Positions 45,350 to 52,864 of a DNA stretch of 64,000 bases are shown piece after piece (the stretch's first letter is position 1; each line of letters starts with the position of its first letter). Below the pieces are notes generated by a model, which saw only the letters and a list, made by a program, of their open reading frames with translations, had not been told where the DNA came from and did no database searches. Origin of the DNA: Hyphomicrobiales bacterium (GTDB lineage: Bacteria > Pseudomonadota > Alphaproteobacteria > Rhizobiales > Rhizobiaceae); contig UBMI01000021.1 of the NCBI GenBank assembly GCA_900466475.1, forward strand, positions 248,001 to 312,000. The letters run 5' to 3'. Both the position numbers and the translations under genes were made by a program.

Positions 45350-46603
45350 ATGTCCGACTCTGCAATCCAAGACGTCGCCGGCCTTGAAACGACCGAAGAA
45401 AACCACCGGAAACACTATCTTACGCGTGGCACCGGCGCTTATCGCCGCGCCAGCCTGGCGCTCTTCCTCTCGGGTTTCGCCACCTTTTCGCTGCTCTACT
45501 GCGTGCAGCCGCTCCTGCCGATCTTTTCGCAGGAATTTGCCGTCAGCCCGGCTGAAAGTTCGCTGTCGCTGTCCCTCTCCACCGGCTTCCTGGCGATCGC
45601 CATCGTCTGCGCCGCTGCCGTCTCTGAAGGGCTCGGCCGGCGCAGCCTCATGTCGATTTCGCTGGTCGGCGCCGCCGTGTTGACGATCGCCACCGCCTTT
45701 GCACCGAACTGGCATCTGATATTGATTGTCCGCGCGCTGCAGGGCTTCGTTTTGGGCGGCGTTCCGGCCGTTGCCATGGCCTATCTCGCAGAGGAGATCG
45801 ACCCGCGCGGTCTTGGCGCCACCATGGGTCTCTATGTCGGCGGCACGGCCTTCGGCGGCATGTCGGGCCGGGTGCTGACGGGTATCTTCGCCGAATATCT
45901 TTCCTGGCGACCGGCCCTGTTCCTGATCGGCGCCATCGGCCTGGCCGCCGCGATCGGCTTCATTGCTCTACTGCCGCCCTCGCGCAATTTCGTGCGCCGC
46001 GCCGGCTTCGATCCGCAATTTCATCTGAAGGCGTGGTCCGGACACCTCAGCAACCCGGCGCTACCCTTCATCTTCATGATTGCCTTTTTCGCGATGGGTT
46101 CCTTCGTAACGATCTACAACTATGCCGGTTTCCGCCTCGTGGCACCTCCCTATGATCTCAACCAGACCGAACTCGGCTTGATCTTCACGGTTTACCTCTT
46201 CGGTATCGGCGCGTCCTCGGTCGGCGGCATCCTCGGCGACAGGCTCGGCCATTTTACCGTGCTCCTGGCGGGCATCGTCATCACTGCAGCAGGCTGTGCT
46301 CTGACGCTTTCCGCCTCCCTGCCGCTGATCATCACCGGCGTCATCGTACTGACTAGCGGCTTCTTCATGACGCATTCGGTGGCAAGCGGCCTGGTGGGCA
46401 AACTTGCTGCCGGCACCAAGGGTCACGCCTCCTCGCTCTACATGCTCGCCTATTACATCGGCTCGAGCGTCATGGGCTCTGCCGGCGGATGGTTCTGGGC
46501 GGTGGAGGGATGGTCTGCGATCGTGATTTTCACGCTGACGATGATGGCGCTCGCGTTTCTGTCCGCGCTGACCGCGCGCCGTCTCGCCCGTCTCCTCCCT
46601 TGA
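45350..46603 (+). CDS. MFS transporter (YnfM-like)
   Basis: About 417 residues with 12 hydrophobic segments after a polar N-terminus of ~35 residues; the ATG at 45350 has AAGGA six bases away. LSLSTGFLAIAIVCAAAVSEGLGRRSLM and IVRALQGFVLGGVPAVAMAYLAEEIDPRGLG are the family loops. Likely an efflux carrier. Its regulator is the divergent LysR gene. Confidence 0.92.
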   Translation: MSDSAIQDVAGLETTEENHRKHYLTRGTGAYRRASLALFLSGFATFSLLYCVQPLLPIFSQEFAVSPAESSLSLSLSTGFLAIAIVCAAAVSEGLGRRSLMSISLVGAAVLTIATAFAPNWHLILIVRALQGFVLGGVPAVAMAYLAEEIDPRGLGATMGLYVGGTAFGGMSGRVLTGIFAEYLSWRPALFLIGAIGLAAAIGFIALLPPSRNFVRRAGFDPQFHLKAWSGHLSNPALPFIFMIAFFAMGSFVTIYNYAGFRLVAPPYDLNQTELGLIFTVYLFGIGASSVGGILGDRLGHFTVLLAGIVITAAGCALTLSASLPLIITGVIVLTSGFFMTHSVASGLVGKLAAGTKGHASSLYMLAYYIGSSVMGSAGGWFWAVEGWSAIVIFTLTMMALAFLSALTARRLARLLP

Positions 46604-46623
46604 CTTCTGGCCTGCGACGATTA

Positions 46624-46643
46624 ATTTAACTGAAAGGTTAAAT
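46624..46643. promoter_or_regulatory. ArsR-type palindrome upstream of the GFA gene
   Basis: ATTTAAC-TGAAAG-GTTAAAT, perfect 7-bp arms, 18 bp before the GFA start. The form is that of ArsR/SmtB family operators seen in front of GFA or SRPBCC genes in alphaproteobacteria. No ArsR gene is in the window. Confidence 0.55.
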
Positions 46644-46661
46644 ACAAGTCGGAGGACCACC

Positions 46662-47063
46662 TTGAAGAAAATCTATCATGGAAGCTGCCATTGCGGCGCC
46701 GTCGCCTATGAAGCCGGGCTCGATCTTTCGGCAGGCACTTTCAAGTGCAATTGTTCGATCTGCCGCAAGAAGCGCAGCTGGCTGGCTGTTGTGCAGACCG
46801 ATGACTTCCGGCTGGTTTCGGGCGGCGACCGGCTGCGCAAATATCAGTTCGCTTCCGGCTCGATCCAACATCTCTTCTGCGAAAATTGCGGCGTGGCTTC
46901 CTTTGCCCGCAATGACAATAAGACGATCGGCCCCTTCATCGCCGTCGCCGTCAGCTGCCTTGACGACGCCAGCGCTGAAGAGCTTGCCGCCGCCCCGATC
47001 ACCTATTTCGACGGCATGCATGATCGTTATGACGCAGCACCTGCCGAAACGCGGCATCTTTGA
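46662..47063 (+). CDS. GFA (Gfa-like) zinc-binding protein
   Basis: 133 residues with a TTG start backed by GGAGG about six bases upstream. Zinc cysteines: CHCGAVAYE, CNCSICRKKRSWL and FCENCGV (CxC, CxxC, CxxC), as in glutathione-dependent formaldehyde-activating-like proteins. The role is unknown; it may handle a glutathione adduct. It converges on the catabolic operon with 9 bp between stops. Confidence 0.9.
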   Translation: MKKIYHGSCHCGAVAYEAGLDLSAGTFKCNCSICRKKRSWLAVVQTDDFRLVSGGDRLRKYQFASGSIQHLFCENCGVASFARNDNKTIGPFIAVAVSCLDDASAEELAAAPITYFDGMHDRYDAAPAETRHL

Positions 47064-47072
47064 CGGCGGCCG

Positions 47073-48785
47073 TCAGCCAAGCCGGATATAGGGCACGTCC
47101 TTCTTCGCCACCTCGTCCAGCGCCTCTTCATAACCGGCATCGGCATAACGCATGACGCCGAGGGCCGTATCGTTGGTCAGCGCATGGTCGAGCCGTTCGT
47201 CGGCGGCATCAGAGCCGTCGGCAACGACGGTGACGCCGCAGCTCGTCATGTAACCGGCATAACCGCCGCCACCGGAATGGACGACGACGAGATCGGCCAT
47301 CGAGGAGCAGAGCATCATCGCGTCGATGAGCGGCCAGTCTGCGATCGCATCGGAGCCATCCTTCATGCGCTCCGTCATGATGTTCGGATGCGCCATGGCG
47401 CCGGCATCGAGATGGTCGCGCGAGAAGGCGATCGGTCCCTTGAGTTCGCCATTGGCGACCAGTTCGTTGACGCGGCGCGCCAGCGCCGTGCGCTCGCCAT
47501 GGCCGAGCCAGGCAATACGCGCCGGCAGCCCCTCGAAGGGAATATGCTCGCGCGCCAGGCGGATCCAGTTGGTGATGATCTTGTTGTCGGGAAACATCTC
47601 CAGGAGCAGGTCGTCGATGCGGGCGATATCGCTCTCCTCGCCTGATAGTGCCATCCAACGGAACGGGCCGATGGCGCGGGCAAAGAGCGGGCGCAGATAG
47701 GCTTCGGTAAAGATCGGGATATCGAAAGCATTGGCAACGCCACCCTCGCGGGCCTGCGTGCGGATGAGATTGCCATTGTCGAAGACTTCAGCGCCGCGCT
47801 TCTGGAATTCCAGCATTGCGGTGACGTGCTCGACGATCGAGGCACGGCTGGCAGCCATCAGCTGGCCCTGGCCATCGTCGCGCAGGCCCTTCACCTGATC
47901 GATGCTCATGCCCTTCGGCACATAGCCATAGACAAGGTCATGCGCTGAGGTCTGGTCGGTGACGACATCGGGCACGATGCCGCGCCGGGCAATTTCCGGA
48001 TAGATCTCAGCGGCGTTGCCAACGAGCCCGACGGAGAGCGCCCGCTTTTCCTTGACGGCGGCATCGATCATCGCCAGCGCGCTGTCGAGATCGGGCGCGA
48101 TCTCCTGCAGATAACCGATCTGCTGGCGCTTGCGGGCGCGTTCCGGATCGATGTCGACGCAGAGGATTGCAGCCCCGGCCATGCGGCCCGCCAGCGGCTG
48201 CGCCCCACCCATGCCGCCAAGCCCCGCCGTCAGCACGAAGCGCCCATGGAGATCGCCGCCGAAGCGCCGTTCGGCGATGCGCATGAAAATCTCGTAGGTG
48301 CCCTGAATGACCCCCTGGCTGCCGATATATTGCCAGGCACCGGCCGTCAGCCCACCCCAGCAGATCAGCCCCTTGCGCTGCAGCTCGTAAAAGACCTCGG
48401 CCTTCGCCCACTGGCCGACGATGTTGCAATTTGCCATGATGACGAGCGGCGCCTTGGCATGGGTCTTCACGAGACCAATCGGCTTGCCGGACTGGATGAG
48501 CAGCGTCTGATCCTCGTCCATTTCGGTCAGCGCCTTGACGATGCCTCGGTGCGCCGCCCAGTTGCGCGCCGCTTTGCCGAGCGCAGCGTAGACAACGAGA
48601 TTATCAGGGTCTTCGCCAACCGAAAGTACGTTTTCCAGAAGCCGCAGCAACGCCTCTTGCCGCCAGCCCCTGGCACGTAGCTCCGGTCCGCCGGGAATCG
48701 GAAATTTCGGATGGCGTGGATTGGCCTTCGGCATCTTGGGTTCCTCGTCTTTCGTCGTCGGCACATTCAGCACCGGTTCATTCAC
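47073..48785 (-). CDS. HutU-family hydratase, likely thiourocanate hydratase
   Basis: 570 residues using a GTG start that overlaps the TfoX-like stop (GTGA); an ATG at 48734 with AGGA upstream is an alternative and gives the normal HutU length of ~553. The NAD-binding loop TAGLGGMGGAQPLA (186-199), DQTSAHD and RDHLDAG are kept. However, the HutU active-site Cys in ARICW is Ala425 here, and the HHGGG motif is HSGGG (503-507). These changes indicate a substrate other than urocanate. In this operon the product of an ergothionase, thiourocanate, is the natural candidate. Confidence 0.88.
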   Translation of the reverse strand: MNEPVLNVPTTKDEEPKMPKANPRHPKFPIPGGPELRARGWRQEALLRLLENVLSVGEDPDNLVVYAALGKAARNWAAHRGIVKALTEMDEDQTLLIQSGKPIGLVKTHAKAPLVIMANCNIVGQWAKAEVFYELQRKGLICWGGLTAGAWQYIGSQGVIQGTYEIFMRIAERRFGGDLHGRFVLTAGLGGMGGAQPLAGRMAGAAILCVDIDPERARKRQQIGYLQEIAPDLDSALAMIDAAVKEKRALSVGLVGNAAEIYPEIARRGIVPDVVTDQTSAHDLVYGYVPKGMSIDQVKGLRDDGQGQLMAASRASIVEHVTAMLEFQKRGAEVFDNGNLIRTQAREGGVANAFDIPIFTEAYLRPLFARAIGPFRWMALSGEESDIARIDDLLLEMFPDNKIITNWIRLAREHIPFEGLPARIAWLGHGERTALARRVNELVANGELKGPIAFSRDHLDAGAMAHPNIMTERMKDGSDAIADWPLIDAMMLCSSMADLVVVHSGGGGYAGYMTSCGVTVVADGSDAADERLDHALTNDTALGVMRYADAGYEEALDEVAKKDVPYIRLG

Positions 48786-49111
48786 TTGGCAGGCAGCGGT
48801 TCCACATACGCAAGCGCGGCGTCGATGAGGCGACGGCGCATGGTGTCGTCGCCATAGACATCGGCATTGGCCCGCACCCAGCCATACATGATCCGCTCGC
48901 CTGACAGCATCTGGATCACGCCGGGCTGCGCCAGCGCCCAGCCATCATTGCCCTTGCCCAAGCGCAGCAACATGCCGTCATGGCGTGCGCAGCAGAGCAG
49001 GTTACCATTGAGCATGAAGGCCCAGCCGCCGAACATGGATTTTTCGCTCAGGCCCGTCCGGTCGCCGAGTTCTTCGCGCATCAGTTCTTCCAGGCCGGGA
49101 TCGCGCGCCAT
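48782..49111 (-). CDS. TfoX N-terminal domain protein inside the catabolic operon
   Basis: 109 residues. TfoX_N pattern: REELGDRTGLSEKSMFGGWAFMLNGNLLCCARHDGMLLRLG. The domain is shared with competence regulator TfoX/Sxy but is common alone, with unknown function. It starts 3 bp after the DUF917 stop and its stop overlaps the start of the hydratase gene, so it is translated with the operon. Confidence 0.88.
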   Translation of the reverse strand: MARDPGLEELMREELGDRTGLSEKSMFGGWAFMLNGNLLCCARHDGMLLRLGKGNDGWALAQPGVIQMLSGERIMYGWVRANADVYGDDTMRRRLIDAALAYVEPLPAK

Positions 49112-49114
49112 GGC

Positions 49115-50212
49115 TCAGGCCCTCGTCTCCAGTGCATAGCGTGCTATCTCGATGCCCATCGCCTTTTCGACGAACGGATAGACGGTTGGATCGAGCACGC
49201 TGGCGGATAGCGGTATGATCTCCTTCGGTACATGCAGGATGAAGACATGCATGCCACCCTTTAGCTGGCCGACCGAAAGCGGCTCGCCCTCCTCGGAAAG
49301 CGTGGTGATGACGGCCGGGAAGGTCGCTAGGCGCGTGCCGCCGGCATCTTCGACTGCCATATATTCGTTCATCACATGCAGCGTGACGGCTTTGTCGCCG
49401 GCGCCGACGGTGATCGTTCCGATGTCGAAGGCTTCCTTCGTATAGACGACGTCCTTCCTGGTAATCGTACCTTCGGCCAGGATATGGCCGCCCGTCGTCT
49501 TGCAGATCGCATCGATGATCGCCGATCCGCCGCGCTTTTCCGCTTCGATGATGGCTTCGCCGAGCTTCAGTGCCAGCGAGATCCCGCCAAGCGCGGCATT
49601 CTTGCGGACATAGGAGGCGCGCAGCGGGTTGCGGCAGCTGGCGATGAAGCCACCGGACTGGTCGGCGGCCGCCCGCAGCACCGGCGAGATCTTCGCCGTA
49701 GCACCCTTCACGACGAGCTCGATATAGCGGTTTTCGGCCCGGTTGCCGCCGACAGCCGTCTGGATCATCTGTTCCGGCGATCCTGCCATGCCGATCGAGC
49801 CCATGTCGCCGGTCGGATGTGCGCGTATATCGCCGACGGCATCGACGACCTTGGTGCCGAGGATCGCTGAAGGCAGCCAGCCGTTCAGCGTCGAGGACTT
49901 GCCGTTCTGGCCGATGATGAGACCGGAGAGCTTTTCGCCGAGCGACTCCTGCAGCAGCTGCACGGCTTTCACATAATCGATGCCCTGCATCTCCCAGGGC
50001 GTGGTGGAGGCAGGCGCCCCGATCGCCGCCGCCGTCGCGACCCAGTCGTTATCGCCGAGTTCCTCGATGGAGACGAGTTCAGGCTTGCCGACGTTGACGG
50101 CGGCATAACCGAGCATGCGGCCATGATCGGCCCAGCCACCGCCGCCGGCGGCATAGACGGAACCGCCCTTGACGGCGGCTTCCACGTCCTTCTCAACCAG
50201 TATGCGTCCCAT
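49115..50212 (-). CDS. DUF917 protein, likely thiohydantoin desulfurase
   Basis: 365 residues. N-terminal VEAAVKGGSVYAAGGGGWADHGRMLG and central GDMGSIGMAGSPEQMIQ are the DUF917 pattern (Pfam family now named for S-methyl-thiohydantoin desulfurase). It overlaps the M20 gene by 20 bases. In the proposed pathway it would remove sulfur from the thiohydantoin propionate formed by the hydratase. The specific reaction is inferred, not seen. Confidence 0.85.
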   Translation of the reverse strand: MGRILVEKDVEAAVKGGSVYAAGGGGWADHGRMLGYAAVNVGKPELVSIEELGDNDWVATAAAIGAPASTTPWEMQGIDYVKAVQLLQESLGEKLSGLIIGQNGKSSTLNGWLPSAILGTKVVDAVGDIRAHPTGDMGSIGMAGSPEQMIQTAVGGNRAENRYIELVVKGATAKISPVLRAAADQSGGFIASCRNPLRASYVRKNAALGGISLALKLGEAIIEAEKRGGSAIIDAICKTTGGHILAEGTITRKDVVYTKEAFDIGTITVGAGDKAVTLHVMNEYMAVEDAGGTRLATFPAVITTLSEEGEPLSVGQLKGGMHVFILHVPKEIIPLSASVLDPTVYPFVEKAMGIEIARYALETRA

Positions 50213-51473
50213 TATCCTTCTCCGTCGTAAGTGTCCTGTCCATCTCGCGCACTGCCTCGAAAAGCACGGCGGCGCCGAGCGCTATGTCATCATTTTCGGC
50301 CCATTCATCCGGGGAATGGCTTCGGCCCTCCTTGCAAGGCACGAAGATCATCGCAGCCGGCGCGACGCGGGCAATCCAGGCCGTATCGTGGCCGGCGCCC
50401 GACGCCATGAAGCGGTGTTTGGCGCCGACTGTCTCGCAGGCCCGTTCCAAGGTCGAGAGCAGGCCTTTGTCGCTCGGTGTCGGGAAATTGTCGGAAATGC
50501 GGTTCGGAGAAGCAATCGTCACGCCGAATGCCAGAGCGAGCTTTTCAGCATGGCCATCCAGCCAGCGGCAGAACGCTTCCATGTCGGCCCGGATTTCGGC
50601 CCGTCCATCGATCAGCAGCACGACCCGCGACGGCACGACATTGGCGGCATTCGGCTCGATGCGGAATTCGCCGACGGTGGCCGCAAAATGACCGGGTGTC
50701 TTGGCAAGTTCGCTCGCCGCATTGCGGATATCGAGCACCAGCTGCGAAGCGGCAACCAGCGCATCTGAGCGCAGATCCATCGGCGTAGTCCCTGCATGGT
50801 CGGCGCGGCCTTCGACGGTGATCTCGATGCGGGTAATGCCTGAAATCGCGGTGACGATGCCGATATCCTTGCGCTCGTTTTGAAGGATGGGGCCTTGTTC
50901 GATATGCAGTTCCAGAAAGCCGGCAATATCGGGCTTGTTCTCGTGGGTCAGAACCCCCGGCGATCCACCGACCTCGGCAATCGCTTCGCCAAGATCGCGG
51001 CCGTCGACCGCGCGGGAAAGCCATGCCTGCGGCAATTGCCCCGTCATGCCGCGGCTGCCGACGCAGGAAACGCCGAAAATGCTGACCTCCTCGGCCAGGA
51101 AGTCGACGATCTCAAGATCATGATCGAGGTGAATCTCCTGTTCCCGCAACGCCCGCGCAACCTCCAGAGCTGCGGCAACACCGGCAATGCCGTCGAAACG
51201 CCCGCCATCGGGTACCGTGTCGGAATGCGACCCCAGCATGATGATGCCTGAACCGGGTTTTGCGCCTTCGCGCCGACCGATCAGATTGCCGGATGCGTCG
51301 ATGCGGGTTTCCAGCCCGATCGCCTGCATGCGGGCCTCCAGATAGGCGCGGCCCTCAAGGAAAAGCGGCGAAAAAGCCCGCCGTGTCCACGGATGCCCCG
51401 GCTCGGTAATATTGGAGAGAGCTTCGATGTCCGCGGATATCCGGCCGGGATTGACGGGCAGGTTGCGGCTCAT
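50193..51473 (-). CDS. M20 amidohydrolase (N-carbamoyl-amino-acid hydrolase type)
   Basis: 426 residues from the ATG at 51473, which overlaps the hydantoinase stop (ATGA). Zinc-peptidase motifs: GSHSDTVPDGGRFDGIAG, AEEVSIFGVSCVGSRGM, HIEQGPIL and GRADHAGTTPMDLR; M20 family with two metals. Related enzymes are allantoate amidohydrolase and L-N-carbamoylase. In this operon N-carbamoyl-L-glutamate is the predicted substrate, giving glutamate, ammonia and CO2. Confidence 0.92.
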   Translation of the reverse strand: MSRNLPVNPGRISADIEALSNITEPGHPWTRRAFSPLFLEGRAYLEARMQAIGLETRIDASGNLIGRREGAKPGSGIIMLGSHSDTVPDGGRFDGIAGVAAALEVARALREQEIHLDHDLEIVDFLAEEVSIFGVSCVGSRGMTGQLPQAWLSRAVDGRDLGEAIAEVGGSPGVLTHENKPDIAGFLELHIEQGPILQNERKDIGIVTAISGITRIEITVEGRADHAGTTPMDLRSDALVAASQLVLDIRNAASELAKTPGHFAATVGEFRIEPNAANVVPSRVVLLIDGRAEIRADMEAFCRWLDGHAEKLALAFGVTIASPNRISDNFPTPSDKGLLSTLERACETVGAKHRFMASGAGHDTAWIARVAPAAMIFVPCKEGRSHSPDEWAENDDIALGAAVLFEAVREMDRTLTTEKDNGTHTG

Positions 51474-52837
51474 GCCAGCACCTGTCTGGCAAGCGGTCGC
51501 ACGAAGCGGCCGGTACCGGGTTCGGCCAGAACCTTCGACCCCTCGGTAATCTTCTCTCCGCGCAGCCATGCGGCTGAAACCGTCCACGGCAGGCGGATAC
51601 CGTTATAAGGGCTCCAGCCGACGACATTGTTGCCGCTGGACGAGGCGTCGTAGACCATTTCCTTCGGCTCCAGCACGACGATATCGGCATCCTTGCCCGG
51701 TGTGAGCGCTCCCTTGATATGGTCGAGGCGGAAATGCCTGGCCGGGTTTTCGGCCATCAGCTTCGCCGCCCAGGTCAGCGGTACGCCGCGTTCCAACGCG
51801 CCCTTGACGAAAAGCGGCACCATCACTTCCAAACCTGGAACACCTGATGCATTCGCCAGCATGTCGGGATTGGTCTTGCGGTTTTCGGACCAGCTCACAT
51901 GGTCGGTCGAAACCAGCCAGACGTTGCCTTCGGCAACCTTACGCCACAGCGTCTCGACTTCGGCGCGCGGCCGCACTGGCGGATTGATCTTCGCCTTGCC
52001 GCCGAGCCGCTTCACATCGTTTTCTTCGTCGAGCGTCAGGTAGTGAATGCAGCATTCCACTGTCGCCTCGAAACCGTCGCGGCGATAGGCCCGCGCGATG
52101 TCGTAACCGCGCCCGAGCGAGCAATGCACGACATGCGACGGACAGCCGGTATTGGCGCCGGTTTCGAAGATCGTGTGCATGGCAAGCAGTTCTGTTATCG
52201 GCGGGCGTGACAGGCCATGTGCTCGCCAGTCGGTGATGCCGCTTGCCTTCACCTGTTCCATATAGGTGCGGACCGCCTCGTCATCCTCGTTGTGCACGCC
52301 GGCCGTCAGCCCGGTCGGCGCAATCGCCGCAAAACAGGCGTCGAGCAGGGCCGGTGGAATGCGCGGGAAGCGTTTGGGATCGGTGCCGAAGGTGGAGAAT
52401 TTGAAGGCGGCAACACCCGCTTCCACCATTTCCGCGATGCGTGTCGCGCCTTCCTCAGGATCGACCGTACCATAGAGCGCAAAATCGACGCGGGCCTGCG
52501 GACCGGCATGATCGACCTTCTTCTTCACGGCTGCCGCCGAACAGACGAGATTGCCTTCGTCATAGGGCATGTCGACGATTGTCGTGACACCACCGGCAGC
52601 CGCCGAGCGCGTCGACCAGATGAAGTCCTCCTGGTCCTTCTGGGAGAGTGAATGGACCTGCGCATCGATCGCGCCCGGCAGGATCAGTGCCTTGCCGAGC
52701 AGGTGCCGTTCTTTGGCTGCCGGCGGCACGCCGATACCGACTTCCGCGATCTTTCCATCGTAAACGGCGACATAGCCGCCCTCGACAATGCGCTCCGGCA
52801 GCACCACCGTGCCCTGCAGAACGAGATCGAAATCCAT
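51470..52837 (-). CDS. Hydantoinase/dihydropyrimidinase-like amidohydrolase
   Basis: 455 residues. Cyclic amidohydrolase fold: LPGAIDAQVHS (QxH in place of the usual HxH first metal site), the GVAAFKFSTFG lysine region, and GVHNEDDEAVRTY and TDHVSW further on. The QxH form also occurs in some dihydroorotase-like enzymes. It would open hydantoin-5-propionate to N-carbamoyl-glutamate; allantoinase is the alternative name by similarity. Second gene of the operon, 27 bp after the lyase. Confidence 0.9.
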   Translation of the reverse strand: MDFDLVLQGTVVLPERIVEGGYVAVYDGKIAEVGIGVPPAAKERHLLGKALILPGAIDAQVHSLSQKDQEDFIWSTRSAAAGGVTTIVDMPYDEGNLVCSAAAVKKKVDHAGPQARVDFALYGTVDPEEGATRIAEMVEAGVAAFKFSTFGTDPKRFPRIPPALLDACFAAIAPTGLTAGVHNEDDEAVRTYMEQVKASGITDWRAHGLSRPPITELLAMHTIFETGANTGCPSHVVHCSLGRGYDIARAYRRDGFEATVECCIHYLTLDEENDVKRLGGKAKINPPVRPRAEVETLWRKVAEGNVWLVSTDHVSWSENRKTNPDMLANASGVPGLEVMVPLFVKGALERGVPLTWAAKLMAENPARHFRLDHIKGALTPGKDADIVVLEPKEMVYDASSSGNNVVGWSPYNGIRLPWTVSAAWLRGEKITEGSKVLAEPGTGRFVRPLARQVLA

Positions 52838-52864
52838 GCCGCGTCTCCCTCGATAGGTCGAAAA

